Assembly (NCBI GenBank): GCA_946807835.1
Contig: OX327710.1
Span: 10,466,501 to 10,530,500 of the forward strand
Length of the DNA stretch: 64,000 bases
From: Ailanthus altissimus
Lineage: Eukaryota > Streptophyta > Magnoliopsida > Sapindales > Simaroubaceae
Direction of reading: 5' to 3'
Under the pieces are notes generated by a model that did no database searches, had not been told where the DNA came from, and saw only the letters and a program-made list of their open reading frames with translations. Within the stretch, counting starts at the first letter, position 1. Each line of letters starts with the position of its first letter. The position numbers and the translations under genes were made by a program. Below, in pieces: positions 46,827 to 60,094 of the stretch.

Positions 46827-49800
46827 AAGAAGAAATCATTTCCTTTAATTAGCACCTGGAAGCAATGGCAGATACAGCCAAAACATTTTTATTTCATTAA
46901 AGGAAGATGTATTCGCAAAAGCAGGGCAAGAACAAATGGCTACGAAAGCTGTCTTTCTAACATATTTTGGGGTTGCTAAGTTTGATGTGCAATTCATCTC
47001 AGCAGCCATATCAGCACTATAGTTATACTTTTACAGATATTAGCAGTGACATGTGCCAGAATCCGGCAAATGCCAAGAATTGCCTGCTGAAAAACTTGAG
47101 TTGGACTTTAGCAGTAGTTGCAGCCTAAAAAAGAGGAGTCTCAGTTCTTTGCCAAATCTTGAAGTTAAACAGGAAAACTTCTTTCAAAATTCTAACATCA
47201 AAAGAAAATGAAAGCGCCTCTAAATTTTTTTGTTTAAAATTATGGTTCAATCAGTTGTCAATGCAGAAAGGGCTCTGCATTATGACACAGTACAAAAGAA
47301 AATTGAAAATGAAGGCTTAATTTATCAAATGGTTGGCAACAGTTTTGCTCTCTATTCTGTGTGTGTAGAATGGACAGGGGAACTGAATATCTCTATCTGA
47401 TGAGCACTGAAGATGATAACCCTTGCTATTGCAGTATAGACAGCTCCATATATTAAATATTCACTTAATTTCTTGCTCAAGTTGTCAAGACTTTATTTCC
47501 CAAGGCCGTTTTCAAATTAAGTACTTGAAAAGTGAATAGATATTTATGATTTGTAGGATGCTTCTCCAATGAGAATAAGTGTGGCAGAGACTTAAGGACA
47601 GCAGTGAAAAAAAAAATTACGGCTTAAAAAACCTGTAGGTCCCTTAAACATGCATGAGGTGTGACAGTGCTGTGCAAACGGGTATTGGAACTTTCACATT
47701 CTTGCCATCTTGATGATTATTTCAGTTTCTGCACTTCTACTAGCAAGCAAACATGTGATCATAATTTGGCAAATATTTTTTGTTTCGATTTTGTATCAAA
47801 ACTAAAAAAAGAAAGAAGGGGTATATATGTTTAATATTGCAAGTGTGCAAACACAAATTTAAACACATCCCTTTGTATTTCAACAGGCCAAAACAACACC
47901 CTATGTCCAAATCCATACACAACACTGACTGTGCATGCCTAAAAATAGTTAAGGATAACACGAGGCAGATAATCATCTACATCATTTTGTACATACAGCT
48001 ACTGCATAAGGTCATGATTGACTAGTGACCAAAACAATTTTCTTTATTTCTCTAATCATATTTATCTTTCCCAAAATTTTGGCGAGTGACTAAATGATTG
48101 CAATTGATATGGCACATGCACATTTTTAAAGAAAATAGTGCAATTGGATTTTTGGAAGACAAAGTAAATAAAAATCATATCAAATATTGACAAAAGAAAA
48201 TTGCAGCAGTAAATAAAAAGATGTGGTAGAACATCATAGATATCACAGAAGGAACATTTCTGTGCAGCAAATTATCTGATTTTAAATTTTCCACAGAAGG
48301 GGGAAAAAAGCTCAACCTGTGATATTTCCTCTTTCTGCCCATCTGGCATTTTCTTCTGTGCAAGCATATCCTCTTCCTTTCTCTGTGGTCCAAAATCAGA
48401 ATACTTATAAGAATATAATGCAGATAGAACTTAGAAGTACAGTATACAACTTAAATTATACCCTCAGAGGTTAACATGCTAACCTTCAATGCCTTAATAC
48501 GATCACCAAGAGCAGGCAACCCCTCCAAAAGTGTTCGTGCTATATAATCGTTTGACCTGGCTTGTTTGAAAAATGAATGTTTTAACAACTTCTTTGCTGA
48601 AGGCCTTTTTGAAGGATCTTTCACCAAGCAACTGGCAATCATCTGCTTAAAAGACTAAGGAGACAAAGGAAAGACATAAAGAACAGAATGTGAAACATAA
48701 CTACAACGTAAGTTTTATCATGTCAGATTTCTAAGAGCACACCTTAGAGAATTTCCTATCTCTTTCATAATCAAGGCCAGGAGGTGCATTTTGCAAGGTC
48801 ATTAGCAGTACCTAAAAAGATTAGATGCGATTAAGGTTATTAAAACCTTGGTGCTCTATCAAAAATGCTAAGAATAGTATTTACATTACAACATATGCAC
48901 CTTCATAGGTGGATATTTTGAGAAAGGAGCATGGCCATGGGCAAGCTCTAATGCAGTTATACCAAAAGACCAGATATCAGCCCTGCGCAGAAGTGTCAGA
49001 CATACATAAACATCAAGCCATCTACTCAGTATGAAAAGGAGTCATTCTTTTGAGAAAACAATAGACTGACTTGAAGTCATAACCATGTAACTGCTCCATA
49101 ACCTCAGGTGCCATCCTGTAAAATATAGAAAAAGAACTTTTGATAATTAAAAACATAATAACAAACAGTAAAATTGGTGAGCCACCAAATCTTTGATGCA
49201 AATGTTTCTGATTTTGAAATATAGATTCCATCACCATTCGTACCTGATGAGTGTTTGAGCACTTAATAATAAAGCTTACCAGCAAGGTGTTCCCACAAAT
49301 GTATTCCTCATGCGCTGTCTATCACCAGAATCAAAAAGGCAAGCAGAAACACCAAAATCTCCTAGCTTGATTGCACCACGTGCATCAATGAGAATATTCC
49401 CAGCCTGTTACAAACAGAGAATAAGATATGATAGACAATAACTAAAAAAAATGCCACATGCATATATAATAGAAGCATTAACAATATCTGATCCAAGTCA
49501 AAGGAGTTAAAAACGTGATATAATGAATCAAGCTTTTGTGCAAGCTAGTCCTGTTAGCATTGTTGCAATATATCAGAAATCATATCCATTTATGTTAATT
49601 TAAAGATTCTTGTGTTCTGTCTCCTAAGGTTCCCAAGTTATTTTGCTTTCTTTTGTCACATATAGTTAGCCAATTCTAACTTACACTGCCAGACATATGA
49701 TCTGAGCTTTTCAAATCCTATGAAGGAAAAAGGTGTTCAATCTAAGTCCAGTAAGCCTTCCCAGAACCCTATTTCCATATTGAGCTTCAAAATTTATTTC

Positions 49801-51490
49801 TTATTTTTCTGATAGTAATGCAGATGTATAATATTTCTTCCCCTTTGGGGTGTGGACGTTCACACCCGTAAATACATTTATATATTTAATAAGTATTGGG
49901 AAACAAAAAGCATCACAATTAAAGAGAACTCGTATCAGCAAAAAGACTTAACACTAAGTCTCACAATTAACTACTGTATGCCTTGAGATGCCTGATAATG
50001 TTGCTAATGGTAAAGATTAAAAATTTAAAATGATAGCCTTTGAGTTATAATAGAAGTAAGTACTCACTTTCACATCTCGATGTATGTGTCCATGATGATG
50101 AAGATACTCTAAACCCTTCAATACGTCACGTAGAATTGTTGCTATAACCACCTCCTCAAAACCATCAGTATACGCAGCCTTCAATATGTGAAGACAGGAA
50201 CCACCAGACATAAACGGCATAACCACCCACAGATTATGGTCACTGACAAAGGAGCAGTGTGATTTAAGCACATTAGGATGGTCAACCAAGAACATTGTCT
50301 GTGCTTCACGAGATATGTTACTCTGAGGAAACAAAAACAGAAAATTTCATAAATGAACCTTCAAATTAATTAACCAATCATGTTCAAAAATAGCCACAAC
50401 CAATTTTAAAACTTTTGATGGCAATCCTGGATGCTAATATTACGTCCACATACTCAAGATTTATGGAAGAGGCTTCCGCCTATCAATTTCTGATATCTCA
50501 TGAAAAAAAGAAAACACCATATTTCTCCAAGTAGCATTTTACATGAAAATTTGTCATCTTGAAAGGGCCAATTATGAGATGGTGGCCGCATGATCAATTT
50601 CAAAGCGATAAAAATGTATAAACACCATTAATTCCATTCCCAGATTCACTTTTCCTTCAAACTCATTAAAGATGATATATTGTACTCTTGTATCTAATAA
50701 CAATTTACATGAATCCAATCCATACAAATCAAATAAACCAATCACGAAAACTATTGAAGGCCAAAAGTTGCCCTTTCTCAATAAGATGCAGCTTAATGAC
50801 AGCATCCAACCTTAGCTAATTAGATTTGTTTCAAACAGCTTGGTCAAGTAAACTAATTAAACAGTGAATTGACTTTTTTCCTTAAAACAAAAAATGAGAA
50901 AGGTCCTTGAACAAGATGGCCATAAACCTATTTGAAAAAAAGAAAATTAAAATAAAAATCTCAATTTGCTGATTTATAATTTTTCATGCATTTTTATGTC
51001 TTGTAAATTTTCAAAATATTATTTCTTTTTAAACTTCAACTGCTTAAAACTAATTTTATTTCTTCAAGCTAATATTTAATCATCACTAATAAATTCTTCT
51101 GAGTGCTGAATGTAAGCAATCAAGCTACGTTTATACGTAAATTCAAGCAACATGGCCAAATAAATCAATTCTCTTTATTCTGCCGCAGAATCTCTTTTTT
51201 TTTAAAAAAAAGTCCTCATAAAAGATACCAGCTGCTACATAATTTTGAAAAAAAAATTTAAAAAAAGAAATCGATCCGTTAAAAAATTCGAAAAGCTTAA
51301 AAATAATAGAGAAAGAGAAAGTGTAATATACCAGATCGCTATTGTCACGTTCGAAATCAAGAATCTTGATGGCAACAATTTCATTGTGAGGAATACAAAG
51401 AGCACGATGAACAGCGGCGCTGACGCCTTGCCCTACCTCCTCGTAAAGCGTATAGTGCTCCGGTCCAATCGGATACTTCTTCTTCTCCAT
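41043..51490 (-). CDS. Ste20/SPAK-OSR1-like Ser/Thr kinase (BLUS1 type)
   Basis: Twenty-two exons on the minus strand, start to stop: 51490-51332, 50322-50068, 49404-49280, 49115-49071, 48982-48901, 48811-48743, 48654-48484, 48382-48317, 45801-45733, 45642-45535, 45412-45369, 45134-44913, 44343-44231, 44099-44005, 43933-43892, 43476-43354, 43266-43218, 43137-43076, 42799-42727 (problem exon), 41366-41305, 41171-41120, 41048-41043. The product is about 672-696 residues depending on exon 19. Kinase domain about residues 13-280: Lys42 (VAIK), Glu59, HRDVKAGN at 134-141, DFG at 154-156, GTPCWMAPE at 176-184. The C-terminal half is Ser/Asn/Gln-rich, ending in a coiled-coil-like segment ([20 protein letters not shown]...NAQV). 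Plant members such as BLUS1 act in signalling; this copy's substrate is unknown. Confidence 0.9.
42727..42799 (-). other. Kinase exon 19 with a one-base frame problem
   Basis: Good splice sites flank 73 bases (ttatcag acceptor, aag|gtaaat donor). The first 24 bases read VKELENKL and the last 48 read [16 protein letters not shown], but one extra G at 42775 puts them out of frame. An AG directly before 42774 could act as an acceptor, giving a 48-base in-frame exon. Skipping the exon also keeps the frame, because both neighbours meet at phase 0. Confidence 0.6.
45802..48316 (-). other. Large intron 8 of the kinase gene
   Basis: A 2.5-kb intron between ...KEEISQ and [10 protein letters not shown], by far the longest of the gene. 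It holds a (TA)n microsatellite at about 46790-46820 and no exon or mobile element that I can define. Confidence 0.6.
46790..46820. repeat. (TA)n microsatellite
   Basis: About 15 uninterrupted TA units inside intron 8 of the kinase gene. Confidence 0.9.
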
Positions 51491-51654
51491 TATTATTTAT
51501 TATTTGTTATTCAATTTCACACACTTAATAGCTCAAAATTCTCTATTAAAGAAATAATAATAATAGTAATAAAATCAAAATTTTAAAATTCAAAAAAAAA
51601 AAAAAGAAAATCAAATTTGGAGCTTAAAGAAGCTAAAATAGAAAAAAACAAGAC

Positions 51655-51717
51655 TTACAGAGAATGAGGATTGTTGTTGTTATTGTTAGTGTTAAAAGTT
51701 GTTGTGGTTGCGGCCAT
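51655..51717 (-). CDS. Upstream ORF in the kinase 5' leader
   Basis: Minus-strand ATG at 51717 encodes MAATTTTFNTNNNNNNPHSL and stops at a TAA that overlaps a strong gtaagt donor (51653-51658). If the leader intron is spliced, for example to the tttaatag acceptor near 51550, the stop is removed and the frame ends a few codons later. It would lie 5' of the kinase ATG at 51490 and could damp translation. Expression is inferred. Confidence 0.35.
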   Translation of the reverse strand: MAATTTTFNTNNNNNNPHSL

Positions 51718-51949
51718 AATGGAGCTAAAGAGATAGAGAGCAGAGGAAAGGAAAATGTGTAAGGGCATTGAATGAATGATTGAAGGTGATGATGACGAGG
51801 TAAGGTTTGTTGTCTCCGCTTTCTCGTGAGAGAAAAGCGAGGCTATCGGATCGCCGCTCAAACTGGGGATGAAATGGGGAGTCGTTTGCATGCAGGAATC
51901 CCGCCACTTGTGTTTCTTCTCTCTTCTCATTTCTATGTTTGTATTCTGC

Positions 51950-53073
51950 GCAACATAAATAACATTCCTAACTTATTTTCTTCAACTTTTTAATTTATTT
52001 TTATTTTGTGAGGAGTTTTTAAATTTTATTTAAAAATTAAATTTAATCATTCTTTTTTTTTTTATACCATATTAGTTAAAATAATTTTTTTATTTATAGT
52101 AATATGATGATTTAAGTGTATTTTCCTCATCCTTAAGGTGAATAATTTAATTCCCATCCCTACGTAAAGAATATAGGATTTTTAATGTATTTTTCCAGTC
52201 AGTCACGATGTTGCATCAAATATCATATTATGACCAATGACTTTATAAATATCTGCATTTATCTTTTTTATAAAAAAAAGTATTGCCATAAATAATGCAA
52301 TTTTCGCACTGAGTTGTTTATTTTAATTAATTAATTTTATTGTATTTGTAATTAATTAATTTTTGAGTTGTAATATTATATTATAATATTGCAACATTTG
52401 AGGTTTTTTAGTTAATTGTATTAAAATTTTTAAAAAAATGCAATTTTTTATCATATTTTATATTCAATTAAATAGTAAATTATTATTTTTTATGTCATTG
52501 TAAACATTTTTAATTATAAATTTGATCTATTTAAAATTTAAAGCTTTGAGAATTTTAAGAAAAGTGAACACAAAACAAATAATCAATTTCACGCTATCTC
52601 AAAAAAAAAAATTATTACGATTCTCTTGCTCTTTGTTTTTTGGGAAAAGAAAAAAATACATAATATATTTTATTTTTATTCAATTCAAATTATTATTTTA
52701 TTTTTTTAACCAATTCTACGAACACTGACATGAAACTAACATTTTATATTACCGGTGACTGGATTGAGCCAACTTAAAAAGATAATTTTAACTATCGCGA
52801 ATTTACTAATAAAAAAAGTAATTTTTAATTTCACTGTAAAGCAAGCTAATTACTTTCTCTTTTTACAAATAAAGATTAAATTAAAGAATTATAATATAAA
52901 ATAATTGTTTATAATTAAAGTTGCTTCAGGTGACAACAAGGTGAACGAATAATTAAAAGAGTCAATTAGAGGACAAATGGCTTTTATGATTTTGCGTGAG
53001 CTGATAGAAAATGAAGTACTAGCTTTTTCTTCTTCACAGAGTAACAACTTAAGTAGAGGATTTCTTTACATTC

Positions 53074-53105
<32 letters not shown>

Positions 53106-54367
53106 GAGGATTTCTTTTTTATTTTTTCTTTATTTTCTTTTAATCATGTAATGAGGAAACAGAAAGCAAAAAAAAACAATTAATTGTAATGAATAAACAT
53201 GATTCTCCTTCAACTTTTTATTGGAGGAACAGTCATATATAAATTACTACATAAATAATTCTATGCTTGGTTCAAAAATTCTTTCATTTTAAATTACCTG
53301 TCAAACAGTTATTAGATTATAAAATAAAATAATAATTATTTTTAAAATTATATTAATTTATTATTTAATATTTATTTAACACGTTATTTAAAATAAAAAA
53401 ATTTAATATACTATTTAAAAAATTATCATTACTTCTTTAATTTGGTTCTACTGTTTTGAAGTTAATAAATACACATTGATAGATACATAAAAATATTTTT
53501 CCCAACTTAAAATGTACAATTATTTTATTTAAAATTTAAACAATATCTTGTTAAATAAATATTTCCATGTTATCAATATTATCAACGGACGTCTTTATAT
53601 TATTAATACTCATTTTTGTTATTAATTTTAATAAATTATATTATCAAATTGATTTTATTCTGAAAAAAGAAATTAAAAAAAGAGAAACTTTCAACAAAAA
53701 AAAATCCTATTAATTATGTAGCTATTATCTTAATTATTTATTGACGAGGACTTTTCGTGACAAAGTGAAATGTGACAAGTAGGTATGTTGGAAATGTGGA
53801 TTAAAAATGACGCTTAAATGAATAAGGTAGTTGTGAGTAGCAAGAAACAGTATAGCGTTGGTGGCACAACAATTAATTATTTAAGTTAGAAAGTGTTGTC
53901 TTTTGAAAGTTTCTTTAATGTGCAAGAATTTCGTGATGGGCTTAAAATATCTGAATATGTTGTCATACTTGCTAAAAAAAGTGTTGAGAGAATAGACATA
54001 CTAGCAAGAATAGATAACGATATAAAGAAAGGGAAATGTGTTCAAAATTCATGAATGAATAAGATACAAAAGGTGACCATCAACTCATTAAATGCATAGC
54101 ACCTTTGTAAATAATATTTATCATGCTATTTGAAAAATATTGATCATAAATATGACTTCAAGACAAATAGAAATTGTCTAATCTTTTTGTTAGCTCAATA
54201 TTACAAGATAAAGATTTGGACCCTTGGAGGTGGAGTCCGGTAGTTGGTTAAATTTTTGTGTTATATTGTTGATTCAAATTCAATGTCGAGATAGTAATTA
54301 GTAAGGGGGTAAATAAATTATTTGTGTTTTTACAAGCTCTTACTTTTTAAAATTTTTTAAAAAAAGA
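51950..54367. other. AT-rich intergenic upstream of the kinase gene
   Basis: No gene seen. It contains the poly(A) insertion scar at 53051-53117. The right-hand 1.2 kb is AT-rich with no recognisable element. Confidence 0.5.
53051..53117 (+). mobile_element. Poly(A)-only retrotransposition scar
   Basis: The 17-mer aagtagaggatttcttt is repeated exactly at 53051-53067 and 53101-53117. Between the copies are only acattc and 27 A residues. Target duplications of this length flanking a poly(A) tail are the mark of LINE-type target-primed reverse transcription, here with almost no 5' sequence copied. Confidence 0.7.
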
Positions 54368-54376
54368 TAAAAATTT

Positions 54377-54649
54377 GGGATATTAACACTCTCATCCCTT
54401 GATGTTTACTCAAATTACATTTAATAGTGTATTGGTTTTAATTATATTGATATCCTCCTCTTTAATTTGAAAAACAAAACTACTTCTATATTTAATAATA
54501 TATTAATAATTTATATAACAAAAAAATAATCTTGAGGGTATTTTCATTTTTAAGTTAAGTAGAGAAGATAACAGTATAATTAAAACTAAAATAACTGTAA
54601 AAAAATATAATTTGTGTAAACTTTAGAGAGTGATAGTGCTAATACCACA
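54377..54649. mobile_element. MITE with ~110-bp inverted repeats (Mutator-like)
   Basis: Left end gggatattaacactctcatc and the inverted right end (tgtggtattagcactatcac) match, and the similarity continues inward through tttactcaaattacatt and ttttaattatatt-like blocks. Flanking 9-mers TAAAAATTT (54368-54376) and TAAATATTT (54650-54658) differ at one base, which suits a Mutator-type 9-bp duplication. It has no coding capacity. Its ctctcatcccttgatgttta segment resembles part of the TIR at about 27935. Confidence 0.55.
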
Positions 54650-54658
54650 TAAATATTT

Positions 54659-56360
54659 AGATAGTAAGGTTTGAGATATCATTTAATATAAATTTAACAC
54701 ATATTTTGTTTTTTTTTATATATTATTATAATTATCATTAATACTATTGATTCATTTAAAAATAAATGTGTGCAATAAAGTTTTATAAGCTGTCTAAACT
54801 ATTTTTTCTTTTTGCCATACAATAGTTCTATAAAAGAAAGTTGTATATGAGGTTACTCCTATAAATCATCTAATTAAAATATGTCACATGTTTTGAATTC
54901 TCTCTCTTTTATTTTAATTATTGTTATGATTAATTGATTTTAAAATAAATATATAAATATAATGTTTCTATTAAATAGTTTCACAGATAAAAGGGTATAA
55001 TCAACATCATATAAGACTTTTTTTTTTGCAATTTTCGTTAAAATTAAATACACTACTCTTATTCTTATGTACATTTATTCTCATACAATGCAAAGGTGTA
55101 CATTGCATTAAAAAAAGTATAATTAAGGTATAATAAATTTACATTTATAAAATTAGAATGTGAAATTGGTATTCCAAACTTTGTTATTCGTTATTTTTTT
55201 AACTTAATTAAATTTTGTTATTTATTGCTAAAATAAATTAAGTAGAATCTAGTAACGAGTGCCACATTACTCGTAATATTAAATAGGACATAAGATTTAT
55301 ATCTTAAGTTTGCTGAAGTAACGTCAAAATATTAATGAACCATTTTGATTTCCATTCATAGTTCACTCTTGTTGATTAATCTTTTAATGGCATTATTATA
55401 CCAACCTAAATATCCATTAATTAAATAAAATTTGATGTTAGTAAAATAAAATTTCTTTATATTTGATAAATTTATTAGATTTTGTAAGTTTTAAATTTAA
55501 TTATGCAATTTTTTTTTATTTCAAATAATTTTTTATTTGAATAAATAAAACGATTTTTGTACTAAGTAATTTACCACAGATTTATTATGTGGTTATTTTA
55601 TATTCTAAACAAAATCCCTCGTTATAATATATGCATATTCAAAATATGTGTGTACATAAAAATACATGTTTTTTTTTTTGTACTTATTTATTATTGTCAT
55701 TATGTATGTCCACTGTAACGTAACAATAAATTTAGTGTTAAAATGATAAAAACTAACATTAAACAATAAATTAGAAAATTATTATTTCAAAAGAAACCAT
55801 AAATAATACGAAATTCTTACGCTGAGGAAATTTACAGCATCAATACTGTATTTATTATTGATCCTTTTATTAAATAATTTTAATCTCCACTATTAATTTT
55901 TATTGACACGTTTATAATATTGGATTCTATTTTCATGTGTAGGAATGTTAAAATAATAAATAATAAATAACCTAGTGTAGTGAGAACAATGTCTATTCTC
56001 ACAAAAGTCTATTTAAAATTTACAAACAATACATAATTTCAAACAAATGAAGTATTAGAAATACAAGACATACACCGAGAATAATACAAATATTCAATTT
56101 AAATTAGTGATAAGGTTATAGATTCCACTTTTGGTATGTTAAATAATGATAAATTTAACTCTTTTCTATCAATCAATTGAATTCGCATCCAAAGAAAGCT
56201 TCAAACAAAAAATATAACAATTTATGTTCAAGATTTATATATAAAATTACTTTATTTAATTATCTCGATTGCACTAAATCTTAAAACTGAGTTTAAATAT
56301 TTATTAATAAACTAAGATTCTATTTTATAAGAAATGATATCAATACTTGATTAAAATATA
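54659..56360. other. AT-rich intergenic
   Basis: No gene or clear repeat recognised. Very AT-rich. Confidence 0.5.
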
Positions 56361-56367
56361 TATATAT

Positions 56368-57424
56368 TGTTTCTTCCAAAAAATCATCTTTAGGTTTAAG
56401 GCCTACAGGGCTAAAAGAAGTCGGCTCTTAAAAGCCCAACTGAATGTTTTCCTGTGAGACAGCCTTTCTCAGAACCTACCATTCCTTGTAAGACAGTCCA
56501 CTCTAAAGATAAGCTCATGGTAATAGTCATCGAGCCAAGTCTTGGCAGGACTAGGTAGCGGAGAACTTGCTGGGATTCAAAGGGCTTGATCGGCAATCTG
56601 AAGCATCTGTTCGGCAGGATAGACCAGGATACATTCAAAATTACCCTTTACACACTAGCTAAATCGGTTCATCTCAACGTCTGCGTGATCAACGAAGAAA
56701 CTGGGCTAGAACAGACACTAAGTCGGTTGTCTACCAAACAGGCTAATCAGGTACTGCTAGTGAAGTCACTAGAAGATCTGCACTTTGAGAAGACCTCGGA
56801 TCACGGTCGAACCGAACAGGAAGAGACTACCATAAAATCGATCCGAGCAGATCAAACTTAGCATCACATTTAACCAAATCCATCAATAAAGACATGCATA
56901 AAGAATATGCTTAACATATGTCAAAAAGATACCTGACGTGTAGCATAAGCATGTCAGAAGAAGATCAGTAGAATGATATTTAGCGTGATACAGAAGTAGA
57001 GTCAGAAGCATGTCAGGGAATATGCTCAAAATATGCCTAGAAAATCCTCTAAAGATCAGTATTATAAAAAAGATAGAGATATACAAAAGCAAATGATGAT
57101 ACCCCAAAAATAGAAGAACTAGATACAAAGAGAAAAATGGTCTTTTCCTTTATTCTTCAGCATTTTTCTTAACCTTTTCACCAGTCTCCGACCATAAAGA
57201 CCTTTTTTGACTTAAGCATCGGAGAGTTTTCGCCGAAACCCACCCCTGTGAGACCATCATGATAGCATCCCTTGTGTATTGTAGGTTCTGCCATAGCCGA
57301 CGAGAAAGAGAAAACTCAAGCTTCCACAAGCAAACCCAACTAAGACGAGGCCCCAAGTGTTGATTCTCGCTAACAAACAAATTCAAAACTCGTTGCCCCG
57401 AAGAATCATTTTTTTGGGTCAACG
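56368..57424 (+). repeat. Gypsy-like solo LTR or LTR fragment
   Basis: A sharply GC-richer block in AT-rich surroundings. Near its right part it has the R-region signature of plant gypsy LTRs (cttaagcatcggagagtttt, then gccgaaacccacccctgtga) and it ends near ttttgggtcaac. It starts near tgtttcttcc. No coding sequence, primer-binding site or partner LTR adjoins it. The ends are approximate, and target duplication is not resolved. Confidence 0.5.
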
Positions 57425-58400
57425 AATATAACATATATAATTTAATTAACTTAAAATATAAATATTAAGTTATAATTTAAGAATTTAAATGTATCATTGT
57501 TACCTTACTGAAAACTTCACCATTTCACTTTAACAAAATATAAATTAATTAAGTATAATGACAATAAAAAAAAGAATTACAAAAAAGAAATAACATAAAC
57601 TTCAAAATATAATATAAAAGAGAATAATAATACAAAAGAAATGAATTTGGGATCAAAATCTACCCCATTCTGAGCATAGACAAGCTATTACTTATAAAAA
57701 ATCTTGAAGGGTATAAATATTTATAAAAGAAAACAATAAGAAGCAACCAAATTGCATGAATATTGATAAATTACGATTTATTACATATATTAATTTTGAA
57801 TCTTAATTTTTTTTATTGACACCATCCAAATTTACTTTACATGCCAAAAATAAAGTTGTAAATATTTCTTTTAGCCTTTTAGAATGAGTAAGCATTATGT
57901 ATTTATATATATATTTCTTAAGTTACAGGTCAAATATTGCAGCCTACTTAAATTGGGGCTGTGTTGCAATTAAGCTCTTTTATAGGCTACTTTTTTACCC
58001 TCTAAATATTCAAATTACAAAATGTATGTGAAATTCAATATTATTTTACATGAAATAACTCTTTTACAGGATTACAAATTACAACAATTAGATTCATAGA
58101 TAGAAAATTATATCCATTTTATCGAACCTATATAAAAATAGTTAAGAATAATTAGGTATAATATTTCAAACATGCTTAAGTTAAAAAGATTAATGACATT
58201 AGTAATACAAAATAATGATGTAAAAATCCTTATTAAATGTATAATTTTAAATATTCATTACTTTAAAAAAAAAAGTCAGCTTTTTCCACAGATAATAAGT
58301 CACCTTGAATATCTATTTAAAAAGTTTTATATTTATATATTTAAATTTTAATTTATTTAACTCATTAAAGTATTTATCAACATAAAAAAATTTTAAAATT
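57425..58400. other. AT-rich intergenic
   Basis: Nothing recognisable beyond A/T tracts. Confidence 0.5.
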
Positions 58401-58409
58401 ATTATCCCT

Positions 58410-59680
58410 AAGATCTTAAGCCCAAGCTCACTCAGGCCCAAAGTGGACGAGCCTATACCTACTAGTGGTCAGAGTGATTGAGCATCGCCTAATACCGATC
58501 GTAGCTTAATAACCAAGTACAAGTCTGAGGATATGAATTCCTGAAGTGTTGGGTACTACGCTAAGTTCGAGGGGTTGAGCTTCTGAAGGTTAAGCAATAC
58601 CCTTTATGGATTGAGCACCCTTTTCAATACTGGGCTCGATTATACACCAAGACTCATGAGAAACCCTACTTATAAAGTATTGTATTTTCTTGATGATTGA
58701 GCACTGCATGTATCCAGATGACTTATTAGGTTTGGGATCGTCCACTACGATAGAGTAGTTATGCCACCTAACCTACAACACTGAGCTTCTTAAGTCGAAT
58801 AAGGCACATCACCCACTTCATTTATAAAAGACAGATTACAAAGAAACTAATCAACATCTCCTAATTTTTTGGACCACGAACATGACCCATGAGTGATAAA
58901 CAACTCATGACATGAGTCAACAGCCCAAAATTGCATATTTAATATAGAACCTGGACTTGCGCGTGAGGAAAAGTAACAGAATTCTATACAACAACAACAT
59001 ACCAAACACTTAAAAACTACTTTTTTTTAATCATTTTCACCAAAATATTTTAACTTAAGCACTGGAGGCTCATTGTTGAAACTGTCACCAATGCAAGCTT
59101 GACCACCTTTGTGATTACAGTGAATAGGTCTAGACCACTAAGAAAGTTATAGATCAACAACAATAACTTAGCTATGACCATTTCTATATAGATATAAATT
59201 TATCTCTTAATTAAAGATAACACGCTTGAGCAAGAGCCTAAATTCTACAGTTAACGGGTTAACGCCATCTGTAGCAATTGGTGCAAAAAGTCATGGAAGT
59301 CAATAATCCTAAACTAAGCAAGAAGGATGCCCTAAAAAAGGCGATATAATAGCAAGATTTGGATCAGAGTATAACATGATACTCTAACTCCGCAAGTAAT
59401 ATCGTTTTAGAGCAAGAATAGAGAGAAAAGTATTTCAGCCATCAAAGAAGGTCACAAAGTGGTCTGGATGTGATGCATAATTTGTTAAAGGAGTTTGAGA
59501 TGTCTAAAAAAGGAAAAGATAGTATGATAAAGCTTTTAGAGGATGTTTTATAGATTCAATGGCAATCAGAGGGGAGTCGAGAACCCCCCAGCTGAAATGA
59601 TCGACTAACGAGGTCAGGCAACGACTATCCCTAACTTATCCCAATTATTGTTAGTTTTATTCATGTTTGAAACGTTTAAT
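58410..59680. repeat. Degenerate dispersed-repeat remnant
   Basis: GC-richer, non-coding DNA with recurring gattgagca / ggttgagc motifs (about 58478-58700), followed by gag-less sequence with purine-rich stretches up to ggggagtcgagaacccccc at 59573. It looks like eroded LTR-retroelement leader or LTR DNA. I could not find ends. Confidence 0.3.
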
Positions 59681-60094
59681 TATTGTAAACTATCTTACAA
59701 TGTCCCAATTAAGGACATTTAACATGAGATTATTGTATGTTACAATTTTTTTAGACCTCTACTTCAACAAATAAAAGGTCATGAATAAGGTTTGTTAGGC
59801 ATATATATCCTCGTACAATGAGATCACTTCTTACAATCATACTTATAATAAAAAAATTTAAGAATTTGTTATAAACTATCTTATATACAATTATCAAGTT
59901 TGACAATGGAGTAATTTATTCATGTTAAAATTAATCACACACTTAAAAAATATAAAAAATTCATATAAATTATAATTTGGTGAAAAAAAGAATTATTAAG
60001 AATTCTTTGCGTAGATGATGTTACACAATAGACGAGGATGCCTTCCATGCTCTTATTAGGTGTAAGTCAGCTCGAAAAGCTTAGAAGTTGCTGC
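59681..60094. other. AT-rich intergenic
   Basis: No feature visible. Confidence 0.45.

Noticed and set aside
51655..51930. A 91-codon minus-strand open frame (start MRREKK) as an N-terminal extension of the kinase
   Set aside because: It ends at a stop before the conserved [13 protein letters not shown] start, and splicing to the nearby acceptors does not join it in frame with that start.
57150..57434. A 94-codon minus-strand open frame
   Set aside because: It lies antisense across the end of a gypsy-like LTR and has no protein character.
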